The position numbers and the translations under genes are program-made. The notes beneath the pieces are model-generated. The model was given only the letters and a program-made list of their open reading frames with translations, ran no database searches and was not told the origin of the DNA. Shown piece by piece: positions 31,999-41,800 of a stretch of DNA of 64,000 nucleotides. Source of the DNA: Orientia tsutsugamushi str. Boryong (GTDB taxonomy: Bacteria > Pseudomonadota > Alphaproteobacteria > Rickettsiales > Rickettsiaceae). Positions within the stretch are counted from its first letter, which is position 1, and each line of letters starts with the position of its first letter. The stretch spans positions 558,001 to 622,000 of the forward strand of contig NC_009488.1 of the NCBI RefSeq assembly GCF_000063545.1, in the 5' to 3' direction.

Positions 31999-32478
31999 TT
32001 AGGTAGCATAAAGCTCACAGTATTTATTTAGCTCTATAGCAATCTCTGGTAATTTAAGGTATTCAGCAAGAGGTATAAATTCTTGCTGCGTTTCTAGTAT
32101 GATTTCTTGTCTTCTTTTGGCTGGCTTTATGAATATAGTTTTAATATTATCCAATCTGTCCAATAGTTTGATTAGTAATAGCTCTACTTTATCTTGATTC
32201 ACTAATGTTTTAATCATTTTCATGGAACTGGTTTTCTTACCACATATGTTTCTTATAAGAGCTAGAACTTGCTCGGCAATGTTATTATTAAATTCCATTG
32301 CTATCTTTTCTTTGGTTAGTTTTGTATCCTCAATTACATCGTGTAATATTGCAGTAATAATTATATCAGTTTTAAAGGTGTGGTCTGATACCATGTGGGC
32401 TACTTCTAATGGATGTGTGTAGTATAGTTCTCCTGTATCTCGCTTTTGATTGCTATGATATTTTTTTGCATAAAACAT
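31999..32478 (-). pseudogene. SpoT-like HD hydrolase domain, 5'-truncated copy
   Basis: 159 codons identical in translation to residues 43-201 of the ORF at 42331-42936. The repeat arm ends within it at 32475, so the start codon (reading MFYAKKYHSN) is a chance one. It keeps THPLEVAHMVSD and the HD motif ILHDVIEDT, while the conserved RLHN site reads RLDN. Only the (p)ppGpp hydrolase-type HD domain is represented; there is no synthetase or regulatory domain. Confidence 0.75.
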
Positions 32479-32568
32479 TACCTATATTTCAAGATTTGTC
32501 TTCTAAGGCAGATAATATCATTATGAAGATTTATATAGGTTTGGCATAAAAATTTTTTTCAACCTACT
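32476..32568 (-). repeat. Junction sequence shared with 14409-14500 (inverted)
   Basis: The reverse complement of this segment matches 14409-14500 with a few differences. It directly abuts the inverted-repeat arm. To its right are two short direct copies of a tttcaacct motif (about 32558-32580), followed by an AT-rich stretch leading into the rep pseudogene. No reading frame is evident. Confidence 0.7.
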
Positions 32569-32705
32569 TTCAACCTTTTTCATAAAAATTTGAGGGTAAT
32601 TTGTAAAAAAATTATTTTCTAAAACACCTACTATAGATGTATTTTTTGAGGTAAAAAATGCGTCTGTAGCATTCGATTTTTTTAACTAATAGTTGTAATA
32701 TTATT

Positions 32706-33726
32706 AAAAAAATATAGTAATAATAATGCTACAATATTTTATAACTTTATTGGAAATATCATTCCGCCAGAATGGAGAAAGCTAACTGGAGATAATGGAA
32801 AAGCATTAAGCAAGACATCTAAACAGCTTTTATCATTCATAGTATTTAGATACAAATCTATTACAACAAAGATATAGAAGAAATTCAGGAGAGTTATCAG
32901 CTTTATGAGGATAAGCTGAATGTTGGTCCACGAAGAGTTAGGCAATGCTTAGTAGAATTAAGAGATGCAGGTTTTATTGAAGTTGAAAATAGGACAATAG
33001 TTAAAGACAATTTTAAGTTACGTAATGTCCCTTGCATAAAACTTCTAAAAAATTTTCAGCATTATAACGAAAAATGAAAAGAAGAAAATATAGCCTTACC
33101 AGAAAAAGAATTTCGCTCCAACATGAAAGAAATTTCATGTCCACCTGAGACTTTTTTTCAGGTACATATATTGAAACAAGGACAAATCTTAGTAAGGAAA
33201 GCCAGTTGAAGCATAAAATTGCTGGTTCTTTTGAAGCAGCTATGGCTTATCAAATTTTGACTTCTTGTAGTTTTGGGCCAGCAGTTCGAACTAAGTTTTT
33301 TGTTAAGTTGCTTAAAAATATTACACTAACAGAATGTGATAGATCAAAGATATTACAAGCTGTACAAGATGTATATGGATACGACAAGAATTACAAGTTA
33401 CACCATTTGAGCAACTCAAAACTGTTTCACAGAAACAAATCAATGAAGAAGAGTATCTCTTGAATCTGAGTAAACAATTGGACTCCAACTCAACTTGGTA
33501 CAAAGTACGAAAATACATACTTCAACATTACAAATATGAGCAAGTTATTGATAAAATATGGTTTAGTAAATTAAAAGTTGTAAATGAAGATAATGTTAAT
33601 AAAAAAATATTCATTAAAGCAAAAACAGAATTTGAAGATAGTTACATCAGAGGGAATTATCTGAAAGATTTTGAGTACGCTTTTAAAGCTCAAGGGTTTT
33701 CTTTTGAGTTAGTTAAGTTCGAATAA
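32706..33726 (+). pseudogene. Replication-initiator-like gene, frameshifted
   Basis: Four frame segments align end to end: IPPEWRKLTGDNGKALSKTS (from about 32760), then NVGPRRVRQCLVELRDAGFI near 32920, which looks like a winged-helix DNA-binding segment, then HKIAGSFEAAMAYQILTSC (33206-33400), and finally 33460-33726 with the DnaA domain I-like end (IDKIWFSKLKVVNEDN). Frameshifts or stops occur near 32868, 33077, 33160 and 33385. The last part is paralogous to 10150-10551. Its place directly before dnaB supports a replication role, but the function is inferred only from the two domain patterns. The gene is dead in this copy. Confidence 0.55.
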
Positions 33727-33750
33727 TTTTAATAAAATTTAAAGAGTGAT

Positions 33751-35185
33751 ATGGAAAAAGATCTTGCAAAGATTGCTCCAAATAATATTTAAGCAGAGCA
33801 AATGATACTTGGGGCAATTCTGATTAACAATCGTGCGCTATATAACATTAACGAATTTTTACTGCCGGAACATTTTTATGAACCATTACATGGTAAAATA
33901 TATAAGTCAATTAATCTCATTATTAGTAAAGGAATTAGTGCTACTGTAATTTCGCTCAAAAATATGCTAGGCAATGAACTCGCATTTGAGGAAATAGGTG
34001 GAGTAGATTATCTAGCTAAACTTACAACTTTAGCATTAAGTATAGTTAATGTTAATGAATACGGCAAAATAGTATATGATCTCGCACTGCGGCGTTATTT
34101 AATTGAAATTGCAGAAAAAATAGCAACGAATGCATATTCTTCTACTTTAGCAGATACAGCTATCAGTAAGATCGAAACTGCTGAATCTCAATTATATGAT
34201 CTAGCTTCAAGAGGAACTTTAAGTCAAGGATTTATAAAATTATAAACTTCAATTGAAGAATCATGGACATCAATTTCATCTGCTATTAAAAATAAAAACT
34301 CTATTAACGGTATTAGTAGTGGACTACCTGACCTTGATTCAAAGCTTGGAGGATTTAAAAATTCTGACCTAATAATATTAGCTGGCAGGCCCTCAATGGG
34401 TAAAACTGCTTTAGGAGTTAACTTAGCAATAAATGCTTGTAAATATTTTCTTACTCAAAAAAAATACTAAAGATAATGTACCATCAGTTGGCTTCTTTTC
34501 TTTAGAAATGTCATCTCAGCAAATCTCTACTCGAATTCTTTCTATAGAATCTGAAATTAATAGCTCTGCATTATTTAACGGTAAAATAGGTGAACAAGAT
34601 GTTGATAAGTTAAAGACTGTACAAAATGAAATACAAAAGTGGAATTTTTTTATAGATGATGCTCCTGCAATCTCGATATCTGCAATTAGATCTCGAGCTC
34701 GTAGACTTAAACGTACTCATAATTTAGCAATATTATTTATTGATTATTTACAGCTAATAAAAATTGATTCTAGAGGAAGTCAGTATAATAGAGTGCAGGA
34801 GATTTCTGAAATTACTCAGAGCTTAAAAGCTCTTGCTAAAGAGCTCAATATTTCAATAATTGCGTTATCTCAATTGTCTAGAGCTGTAGAACAAAGGTCA
34901 GATAAAAAGCCTATTCTCTCAGATCTACGAGAATCAGGCTCCATTGAACAAGATGCCGATATTGTAATGCTTATATATCGTGACGAATATTACTTATCTA
35001 GATCAGAGCCAGCTCCTGGAACGCCAGAATATACGGAATGGATTGCTAAACAAGATAGATGTCATAATACTGCTGAAATAATTGTTGCTAAACACCGTAA
35101 TGGGCCAGTTGGTACAGTGAAGTTACACTATACTAATCAGTATTCTAAATTTGGCAATATTGTTAAAAACTCTCAGCAAGGTTAA
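33751..35185 (+). pseudogene. dnaB: Replicative DNA helicase DnaB, broken copy
   Basis: Starts MEKDLAKIAPNNI at 33751 and has an immediate TAA (33789-33792 region) before AEQMILGAILINN. The N-terminal domain follows to 34245, with another stop after QGFIKL. The RecA-like domain has Walker [15 protein letters not shown] near 34380, then a frameshift near 34440-34470. The rest (34433-35185) contains SVGFFSLEMSS, FIDYLQLI, SQLSRAVEQRSDKKPILSDL and the C-terminal VAKHRNGPVGTV motif. The family unwinds DNA ahead of the replication fork. With three lesions it cannot give a full protein. It is an accessory copy travelling with the element; the chromosomal dnaB is presumably elsewhere. Confidence 0.9.
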
Positions 35186-35412
35186 TAAACACTAGATTAT
35201 GCATAAATGAAAAAATGCTGGTCCAAAAAAAAAAATTACAGCAAAATTTTACTCATTAACACCAGAGATATACAACTTAAGGTTAGTTCGTGATAACTGA
35301 ATCAAAAATTTTATAATTTAATTTGCTTCTTTTCCAGTTTTTATCTGGGATTGGAGTATACAAAAAGTTTGAATTATGGTATAATTTATTAATAACCATT
35401 TAGAGATGGAAA

Positions 35413-35988
35413 ATGATAGATTTTTATAGTGAGAGCTTAATAAATAAGCTGCTCAGAACCAACGTAAGATTTAACACCAAAATTGATCTTGATAAAGTTG
35501 AAAGAGCAATACTTTACGCTAAAAAATATCATGGCCAGCAAAAGAGAGATACTGGAGAACTATACTATACACATCCATTGAAAGTAGCTCACATGGTATC
35601 AGACCACAGCTTTGAAACAGATACAATTATTACTGCAATACTACATGATACACTTGAAGACACAAAACTAACTAAAGAAAGAATAAGTTACGAATTTGGT
35701 AGTAATATTGCAGAACAGGTTTCAGACCTTACCAGAGTTAGGGATAATAAGAAAATCAGTGCTATGGAAATGATACAAATATTACGCAGCCAAAATAAAA
35801 CAGAACTATTACTGATCAAACTTTTTGATAGATTCCATAATATTACAACTATATTCATCAAACCTCCTCAAAAAAGGCAAGAAATAATATTTGAAACTCA
35901 GCAAGAATTTATAGCTCTTGCTGAATACCTTAAACTACCAGAGATTGGAGAACGCTTAAGTGAATATTGTAAACTTCATGCTAGTTAA
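35413..35988 (+). CDS. SpoT-like HD-domain (p)ppGpp hydrolase, short form
   Basis: 191 residues consisting only of an HD-type hydrolase domain. Conserved metal and catalytic positions of the SpoT/RSH hydrolase half are present: YYTHPLKVAHMVSD, ILHDTLEDT (HD and ED) and LIKLFDRFHNITTI (the D-x2-H-N site). No synthetase, TGS or ACT domain follows. A clear Shine-Dalgarno-like gagatgg precedes the ATG. The predicted role is breakdown of the alarmone (p)ppGpp in the cytoplasm. It is the most complete of the four SpoT-like pieces in this window and differs from the 42331 paralogue at many sites. It precedes the ankyrin gene by 40 bases. Confidence 0.75.
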   Translation: MIDFYSESLINKLLRTNVRFNTKIDLDKVERAILYAKKYHGQQKRDTGELYYTHPLKVAHMVSDHSFETDTIITAILHDTLEDTKLTKERISYEFGSNIAEQVSDLTRVRDNKKISAMEMIQILRSQNKTELLLIKLFDRFHNITTIFIKPPQKRQEIIFETQQEFIALAEYLKLPEIGERLSEYCKLHAS

Positions 35989-36027
35989 AATGTAGTAAAT
36001 AATTGAGAATGAATGGATTAAATATAT

Positions 36028-36672
36028 ATGATATTCAAATCTAAGGCTAAATATACCTTACATAGCGCTATTCAAGATGGTGATATTGAAAAAGTGAAGC
36101 AGCTTATTAATAAGGATAGTACACTTGTCAATTCAAAATATAAAGATGGTACTACAGCTTTATCTGTTGCTTTAAAATATAAGAATCTACCTATTGCTGA
36201 GATTTTGCTGAACAATGGAGCTAACGTAAACGCACAAGATAATGATGGGCACACTGCTTTACATCTTGTCGTTGACAGAATTCAAGTATATTATGAATTT
36301 TTCGAAAAATATCCTACATATTGCAATGATCATATAGCATTACTGCTAAAATATAACGCTGATGTAAATATCGAGAATAATCAAGGTAATACACCTCTAT
36401 CTGATGCTGTTGAATGCAGATGTGTAGAACCTTTAGAAATTATGCTAAAACATAATTCTACTAGTATTAATAAAAAATATGATAATGGAGAAACACTACT
36501 ACATATTGCTGTTCGCGCTGAAAGCATAGATGTTATACAGCTTTTGATTGATTATGGAGCAGATATTGATGCAAAAGATGATAACGGCATGAATCCTATA
36601 GATTATGCTGCTAAAAGCGGTAATGCAGATGTATTAAATCTTTTAACTGAACAATCGGTACCATGGTATTAG
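36028..36672 (+). CDS. Ankyrin-repeat protein
   Basis: 214 residues made almost entirely of ankyrin repeats; about five or six are recognisable: DGDIEKVKQLINKD, DGTTALSVALKYKNLPIAEI, DGHTALHLVVD, QGNTPLSDAVE, NGETLLHIAVRAESIDVIQL and NGMNPIDYAAKSGNADVLN. No signal peptide or membrane segment is visible, and no F-box-like C-terminal motif (it ends EQSVPWY). Ankyrin proteins of Orientia are known type I secreted effectors that bind host proteins. This one is a candidate by family only, since it is short and lacks the C-terminal F-box of the characterised ones. Confidence 0.85.
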   Translation: MIFKSKAKYTLHSAIQDGDIEKVKQLINKDSTLVNSKYKDGTTALSVALKYKNLPIAEILLNNGANVNAQDNDGHTALHLVVDRIQVYYEFFEKYPTYCNDHIALLLKYNADVNIENNQGNTPLSDAVECRCVEPLEIMLKHNSTSINKKYDNGETLLHIAVRAESIDVIQLLIDYGADIDAKDDNGMNPIDYAAKSGNADVLNLLTEQSVPWY

Positions 36673-36774
36673 GTTTTAACAGACAACTATAGATTAATTC
36701 TAGGAAATAGAATTGACAAAAAGTATAATTAATATTAAGCTTCATAAAAATATTGTAATTAGATAGATACTGCT

Positions 36775-37278
36775 ATGAGTATTTTAAAATCACTTTTACA
36801 ACCGTGTTATGCTGTTATGTTAGCATTCGTTGTATTATTTTCACCATCAATATGTACAGCGAATAATAATGTAAACTTCAATGCTTCTAAAGATACTGTT
36901 GATACTTCACAATTTTATCTAAAACTTTCATCTGGTATTAATACTGACTATTATGGTACATTAGAAGCAGGGATTGGTTATAGACAAGCTCGGCATAGAA
37001 TGGATATAAGATTAGGATTGATATGTTCTAATCACTTTATAGGTGATTTTGTTCAAGGAAATTATTATTACAATATAATTGAAGGTAATAAAGCATCAAT
37101 TTTTATTACAGGTGGACTACTACTATCTTGCAAGTTTTATTTTGACATTAATGTAGACTTAGGAGTTGGTACAACAATAAACTTATTAAGAGATATATAT
37201 TTAGATATTGAATGTAGCACAATGAAGTATAGACCACTTCCTATTCATACACGTTTTGGGTTGCGATTTCATTTCTAA
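36775..37278 (+). CDS. Exported small beta-barrel-like protein, unknown function
   Basis: 167 residues. A signal peptide is evident (AVMLAFVVLFSPSICTA, cleavage about residue 29). The rest alternates short beta-strand-like stretches (YLKLSSGINTDYYGTLEAG, RMDIRLGLICS, GLLLSCKFYFDINVDLGVG) and ends with the aromatic strand FGLRFHF, typical of outer-membrane insertion signals. I do not recognise a family. It ends right where the minus-strand dam fragment ends (the stop codons are adjacent). Base composition is like its neighbours. Confidence 0.55.
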   Translation: MSILKSLLQPCYAVMLAFVVLFSPSICTANNNVNFNASKDTVDTSQFYLKLSSGINTDYYGTLEAGIGYRQARHRMDIRLGLICSNHFIGDFVQGNYYYNIIEGNKASIFITGGLLLSCKFYFDINVDLGVGTTINLLRDIYLDIECSTMKYRPLPIHTRFGLRFHF

Positions 37279-37875
37279 TTACTCACAGGTTTTATAGTTA
37301 GTAATTATTAGCTCATTAACAGGATTGCGTTGTTCATTGATTGAGTATACGACTGTAACGGTATTGATATTAAAATCTTTGTATAAGTCTCTAATAAAGG
37401 CAGTATTATTATTTGAGATCATAATCTTAACACCTTTATTTGTTAATTCTTGGACAAAATCCCGTAATCTAATTTGATCTTTTTCATCAAATGGAAGTCT
37501 AGTGTAGAACCGTTCTCCAGATTTATGATAAGGAGGATCAAAATAAACAAAGTCACCTTTTTTAGGTTCTATAAATGAAAAATATGTAGCATAAATTGAT
37601 ACACCATGTAGAAGGCTGCTGCATTGGTTTATTCTAGATGCAATGTGGAGTTTAATGTAGCATTCACCAGAAAATGTTTGAGCAGATTGTCCATTTTTGT
37701 AGACTCTATAAATTCCCCTAAAAGAATATTTATTAAGATATATAAATTTTGCAGTAATTTCATTCGGATTATTACTATTGCATTGTTTATATGGATTATG
37801 ACTATGAAAAAATTCGTATGATCGGATATGGAGATGAAATACAGCAAATACTAACTCAGCTGCTTGATAATGCAA
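37279..37875 (-). pseudogene. dam: Dam-type adenine DNA methyltransferase, N-terminally truncated
   Basis: The C-terminal part of a D12-class N6-adenine methylase is clear: YLNKYSFRGIYRVYKNG, the catalytic FDPPYHKSGERFY (DPPY motif) and the closing NPVNELIITNY. The usual N-terminal SAM-binding motif (FxGxG) and about 100 residues are missing. From about 37790 rightwards the sequence belongs to the histidine-kinase gene on the other strand, so the first ~30 codons of this frame are not methylase. A deletion or recombination joined the two genes tail to tail. A Dam enzyme would methylate GATC; this one cannot bind SAM and is probably inactive. Confidence 0.75.
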
Positions 37876-38162
37876 ATCGATTTGGAGAAAAAGTTAAAGT
37901 AATACTCATTAAAGTTAAACTACTAAATCCCGAAATACGAGACAAAACACTAGAACTTACAATTCGAAATAATGGAAACAACATAAAAAAATTACAAAAA
38001 ATAAATACTGCTTTTAAAACTCCAAATGAAGATAACATCTTAGGTTTAGGGCTGACATTTGTTAAGCTGCTACTTCAAGCAATAAAGGGAGAAATTACAT
38101 ACGTAAAAAATGAGCATACAGAGGTTATATGCCGTGTACCGATATATGCTCACTATCTTTAA
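37791..38162 (+). pseudogene. Histidine kinase fragment 1 (ATPase domain only)
   Basis: Begins at the junction with the dam remnant. It contains the HATPase N-box (ILTQLLDNANRFGE), a G1 region reading IRNNGNNI in place of DNGxGI, and a G2 region (GLGLTFVKLL). The DHp domain with the phospho-accepting His is missing. It is followed 22 bases later by the next kinase-like gene. With the DxG Asp changed to Asn, ATP binding is doubtful even if it is made. Confidence 0.7.
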
Positions 38163-38184
38163 TTTTCTAAAATAAGGGTGATTT

Positions 38185-39066
38185 ATGATATTAGAAAAAG
38201 AATTCGATTCAGAAATAGAAATGAAGATTACTAAATCTGCTCTAAATGCAGTTGCAGAATATAAAGGAATAAAACTTAGTTGCGATTATTTAAGTACAAT
38301 AAAAGAAGTAATTGGTGACAATATGTTACTAAGACATCTAGCAGCTGGTGATAAAGAGCTTTTAAAACTTACACATCAACTTAAAACACCAAACCTAAAT
38401 ATAATAGATGTGTTCAAACAGCTCAAAAGCGAGCCAGAAGAAGTTAGAAATTTTCAGTCCGAAATAACAGAAAATAAAAAATCAATATTAAGCAAACACT
38501 TAAACTGTTATAGCGAAGTATTAATGTATATTAAGACTGCATATAAACTGTTGACAGGAAGAACTGAATCATTTGTACAAGCAAAGAAAGAAGTACTTTA
38601 TTTAGACGGAATATTAAACAATGCTATTAAAAATTATAATGAATCGAAATCAAAGTTTTTATATAAGATCAAGTGCGATAAGAATAGTATTTTCATAGGC
38701 TATAGTTATCAAATACAGCAAATACTACATCAGTTAATAGATAATGCTAATCGCTTTAATAAAAACAGCAAAAATAAAGAAGTAGTAATTACAGTAGAAT
38801 TATTACCTCCTACAATTTCAGAAAATACAGAAAGAATACTACAATTTACTGTTCATGATAATGGACAAGGCATATCAAAAGAAACTCTACAACAAATCAA
38901 TAATGATTTTAGAGATATAAGTCAGAATAGTGAAGCATTAAGATTAAGCTTAACGTTTGTTAAGCTGATGCTTCAAGAAATACGAGGGGAAATTACTATG
39001 AAAAGTGAAGAAAAAAAGTATACGGAAGCCATATTTCATATACCAGTCAGCTTAGCTAATTGTTAG
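38185..39066 (+). CDS. Histidine kinase-like protein 2
   Basis: 293 residues. H-box KLTHQLKTPN with the phospho-accepting His at residue 64, a DHp helix pair, and an HATPase domain at about 160-290 with N-box ILHQLIDNANRFN and G1 box VHDNGQGIS. The G2 glycines are replaced (ALRLSLTFVK). No sensor domain or membrane segment is seen, so it would be a cytosolic kinase. The first ~45 residues repeat the start of an ATPase domain (AEYKGIKLSCDY), like protein 5, so the gene seems to be a chimera. Among the five tandem copies it keeps the most catalytic residues. A Shine-Dalgarno-like aagggtga precedes the ATG. Confidence 0.7.
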   Translation: MILEKEFDSEIEMKITKSALNAVAEYKGIKLSCDYLSTIKEVIGDNMLLRHLAAGDKELLKLTHQLKTPNLNIIDVFKQLKSEPEEVRNFQSEITENKKSILSKHLNCYSEVLMYIKTAYKLLTGRTESFVQAKKEVLYLDGILNNAIKNYNESKSKFLYKIKCDKNSIFIGYSYQIQQILHQLIDNANRFNKNSKNKEVVITVELLPPTISENTERILQFTVHDNGQGISKETLQQINNDFRDISQNSEALRLSLTFVKLMLQEIRGEITMKSEEKKYTEAIFHIPVSLANC

Positions 39067-39147
39067 CTAAGCTTGCTATTTTAAATTTCTAAAAAACAAA
39101 GTTAATAAACTTAACCGTAGGAGAATAATGTGGAAAATAACAATATT

Positions 39148-40054
39148 AGACCTCTTTCGAAACTGGTTAAGGTAGTTCAAAATTATAAATGCCAGAGATC
39201 AAATTAAATCTAAGACCGAATCTTTTACGTCTATTTCGATATTTGTCAGCAATAATTTTGAACCGTTTTAGCATACCAATAACGTTTTCATTGACAACTC
39301 TTTCTCCTGCTAACCTACGATTATTCTTTTTATCATTTTTAGTTAAAGGATTTTTCTTGCTTTTTTTCTTTGGTAATGCAGAATTATTGTGAATTTTTTG
39401 TATACCTTGATATCCTATATCAGTAATAGCTTTAATCTTAGGATGGATAAGGATTTTGGATTCCTTAAATAATCTAAAGTCATGTTTTTTACCGTTAGAA
39501 AAATCTGTACATATTACTTGGTGTGTTTTCTTGTCTACCACTATTTGAGTCTTTAGTGTATGCCTTTTCTTCTTTCCTGAATAATAGAATTTTTGTTTTT
39601 TTTGGGTCTTTCTATTGGACTCTCAGTAGCATCAATCAAGACTACTTCATAATTCATATCGCTATTCATTAGAGCTTTACGACCTGGAAGAGCAAAGTTT
39701 GGGTGTTTAACTAAGGTGTCTTCTACCCATTTTACAGCTTTATATGCTGAACTTTCACTAATCCCATAGTTCTGACCTATATGAAAATAAGTACGGTATT
39801 CTCTAAGGTATTCTAAGGCCATCAATAACTGTTCCTCCAAATTGAGCTTATTTTTACGCCCTCCTTTTGATTTCTTAACACCATCAGCTTTCCTCAAAAT
39901 ATCCACCATCTTTGAGAATGTTCCCTTCCTTACTACTGTTAATCGACGAAATTTTTCATCCTTTAACTCTTTAATCTGATCTAATTTCATTATTACTTCA
40001 AATCAGATTTTTATAACACCATTTTACATCATTGTATAGTTTCGAAAGAAGTCT
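39148..40054 (-). mobile_element. IS5-family element, uninterrupted copy
   Basis: 907 bases from agacctctttcgaaac to tcgaaagaagtct with a 3-bp att duplication on both sides. The two ends match each other over about 16 bases with one mismatch. The left end's first 37 bases are the unit of the MITEs and of the tandem array at 10624. It lies in histidine kinase gene 3. Confidence 0.92.
39167..39990 (-). pseudogene. IS5-family transposase, single frameshift
   Basis: Two frames on the minus strand: 39990-39553 (MKLDQIKELKDEKF, an HTH-like middle part, and the first catalytic Asp in LIDATESPIE) and 39541-39167 (the second Asp in AITDIGYQG and the Glu in GERVVNENVIG). The break is in an A-rich run near 39600, where this copy reads cccaaaaaaaac while the copy at 11450 reads gacaaaaaaaac in frame. 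A single-base slip separates the halves; programmed frameshifting, known in some IS5 groups, is an alternative. The DDE residues are otherwise conserved. Confidence 0.82.
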
Positions 40055-40847
40055 ATTGAAGAAAAAGAGAAACAAACAAATCTGTATAGTCGACTTGAAG
40101 CAGGCGAATTAGCAAGAATAAGTTGTATAGATTTGATTCAATATATTAGGCATAAAGTAAATGCTTGTACCGTTAGCAAGTTGAATATAGAGGCAAAGGT
40201 ACGAGACAAGGGGTTAGATTCAGATTCTGAAATAACAAAGGTACTAACAGATACATCAATGTTAGTGGATAATTTGAGAGATCATCTGAATGATATAATT
40301 TTTTTATTTAGAAAAAACATAGAATCAACAAATGTAGAACTAGCAGAATTTAGCCTACGAACAATGCTAAATGGTACTATTGCAGCAATCAGAGTAATTG
40401 CTGAAGATGAAAAGATAGAGCTAAGGAAAAAATTAGGAAATGACATATACGATATTATTACTGGAGATAGTTTTCGAATAAGAGCTGTACTAACTCAGTT
40501 AGTTGGGAGTGCTATTATCCATAGTACAAATAGCAAAGTTAGAGTTAGCATTGATTTTTTGCCTCCTCAAAATGAACAATCGAATTCAAAAGATAGAATA
40601 TTGCAATTTGTAGTGCATAGCGTAGGAGATGGCATTTCAAAAAACAAATTACAAGAGATGAACTCTGAATTAAAAAATCCACACTTAATTAAGCATCAAG
40701 CATTAGATTCAGGGTTAGCATTTATCAAACATCTTACATATGAAATGAAAGGAAGCATTAAGATAGACAGTAAAGAAGGACATTATACAAAGTTTTTAGT
40801 CAGCATTCCGATACAAACTAGTAATTTAAATTCGTAACATTAGTCAA

Positions 40848-41795
40848 ATGGAGAATATTATGAAAAATAAAAAAAAGAATATCAAGAAAACGAAAGACAT
40901 TTCTCAAGATGTTTGGACAATTCATCTACCACCTATTCCAGTTAAGTTAGTATCTACAGCTAAGGAAAGAAATATTTATCTTTGTACCGAAAATATGAAG
41001 GCAGATAAATATATTGGAATGAAAATAAAGCTACAACAAGCGAAAGATTATCTAGAGGAAGCTGAGTCAATGAAGCAATATTGTATAGATTTGATTCAAA
41101 AAATTAAATATACGTTTGATCTTACTACTGCTAAAATCAAAGATCTAGCAGATGATCTACTATGCAGGCAAAGTGATTTCAAAGAAAAAGAATATAAAAC
41201 TACTAGCGTAGCAAGAATACTTAATTGTGCCGCTAACCTACAAGACTACTGTAACAGGATAGTTTACTCACTTAGAGGCCAAATTAAGCTTCAAAATGTA
41301 CATTCAAAAAAATTTAGCATACAAAAACTATTGAAGGATACAATTAGCTCGCTGAAAGAAATTGCTGAAGATAGAGAAATATCGATCAGTTACAATGTTC
41401 AGGATAACATCAATGATATTGTTATTGGAGATAGTTGTCTATTGCAAACTATACTTAGTCAATTAATAAGTGGAGCTATTAGAGTTAATAAATTCTGTCA
41501 GGTTGATGTTATAGTTAGGTTATTTACTTCGCCGTATCGAAAGGCGAATGAAAAAGACAGAATATTAAGATTCATAGTACGTGATAACGGAAAAGGTATT
41601 TCACAAGAAAAACTACAAGAAATAAATGCAAAATTTACTGATTTGCATCCAGCATTAGAGTATCCAGAAATATTAAACTCGAGTCTAGAATTTGCAAATT
41701 ACATTGTTAACAAACTAAGTGGCAAATTAGAAATAAAGAGCGAGGCAAATAAGTTCACAGCTATTACTTGCGATATACCAGTACAACTTAATTAA
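40848..41795 (+). CDS. Histidine kinase-like protein 4
   Basis: 315 residues. A Lys-rich N-terminus precedes a DHp-like coiled region, where the H-box is replaced (LIQKIKYTFDL has Tyr where His is expected). An HATPase domain follows in the C-terminal half. The G1 box is intact (VRDNGKGIS), but the N-box reads LSQLISGAIRVN, missing the Asn. No transmembrane segment is found. Without the His it cannot autophosphorylate in the usual way. It overlaps no neighbour; protein 5 begins 6 bases after its stop. Confidence 0.65.
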   Translation: MENIMKNKKKNIKKTKDISQDVWTIHLPPIPVKLVSTAKERNIYLCTENMKADKYIGMKIKLQQAKDYLEEAESMKQYCIDLIQKIKYTFDLTTAKIKDLADDLLCRQSDFKEKEYKTTSVARILNCAANLQDYCNRIVYSLRGQIKLQNVHSKKFSIQKLLKDTISSLKEIAEDREISISYNVQDNINDIVIGDSCLLQTILSQLISGAIRVNKFCQVDVIVRLFTSPYRKANEKDRILRFIVRDNGKGISQEKLQEINAKFTDLHPALEYPEILNSSLEFANYIVNKLSGKLEIKSEANKFTAITCDIPVQLN

Positions 41796-41800
41796 AAGAT

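Larger units (their letters stand above)
30549..32475 (+). repeat. 1.93-kb inverted repeat, arm A
   Basis: Nearly identical to the reverse complement of 42460-44385. The gene contents (traD tail, Rpn-like, SpoT HD piece) have identical predicted proteins except for the variable repeat in the Rpn linker, where arm A is 24 bases longer. On the left the arm is continued across the group II intron (about 28608-28627). On the right it ends at ttttatgc near 32475. Confidence 0.9.
39130..40837 (+). pseudogene. Histidine kinase-like gene 3, split by an IS5-family element
   Basis: The gene starts GTG at 39130 (after gtaggag) with VENNN. It is cut at 39147 by the IS and resumes after the duplicated att at 40055 with IEEKEKQTNLYSRLEAGE. 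The frame is continuous if the IS plus one att is removed, then runs to 40837. A candidate phospho-His lies in IRHKVNACT; the N-box reads LTQLVGSAI (no Asn) and the G1 box reads VHSVGDGIS (Asp lost). It therefore appears both interrupted and catalytically decayed. The portion 40133-40837 could still be translated from an internal start. Confidence 0.75.

Noticed and set aside
35186-35412. Possible RNA gene between dnaB and the SpoT-like gene
   Set aside because: No tRNA-like fold or strong hairpin was seen; the region is AT-rich spacer with a run of A.
36711-36745. Possible sigma-70 promoter (ttgaca) before the 36775 gene
   Set aside because: The ttgaca is followed by tataat and taatat at wrong spacings (5 and about 14 bases), so no credible -10 pairing was found.
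39590-39610. Programmed frameshift in the IS5-family transposase
   Set aside because: Possible in principle, but the second copy at 11450 reads through the same place in frame, so a single-base mutation is the simpler explanation.
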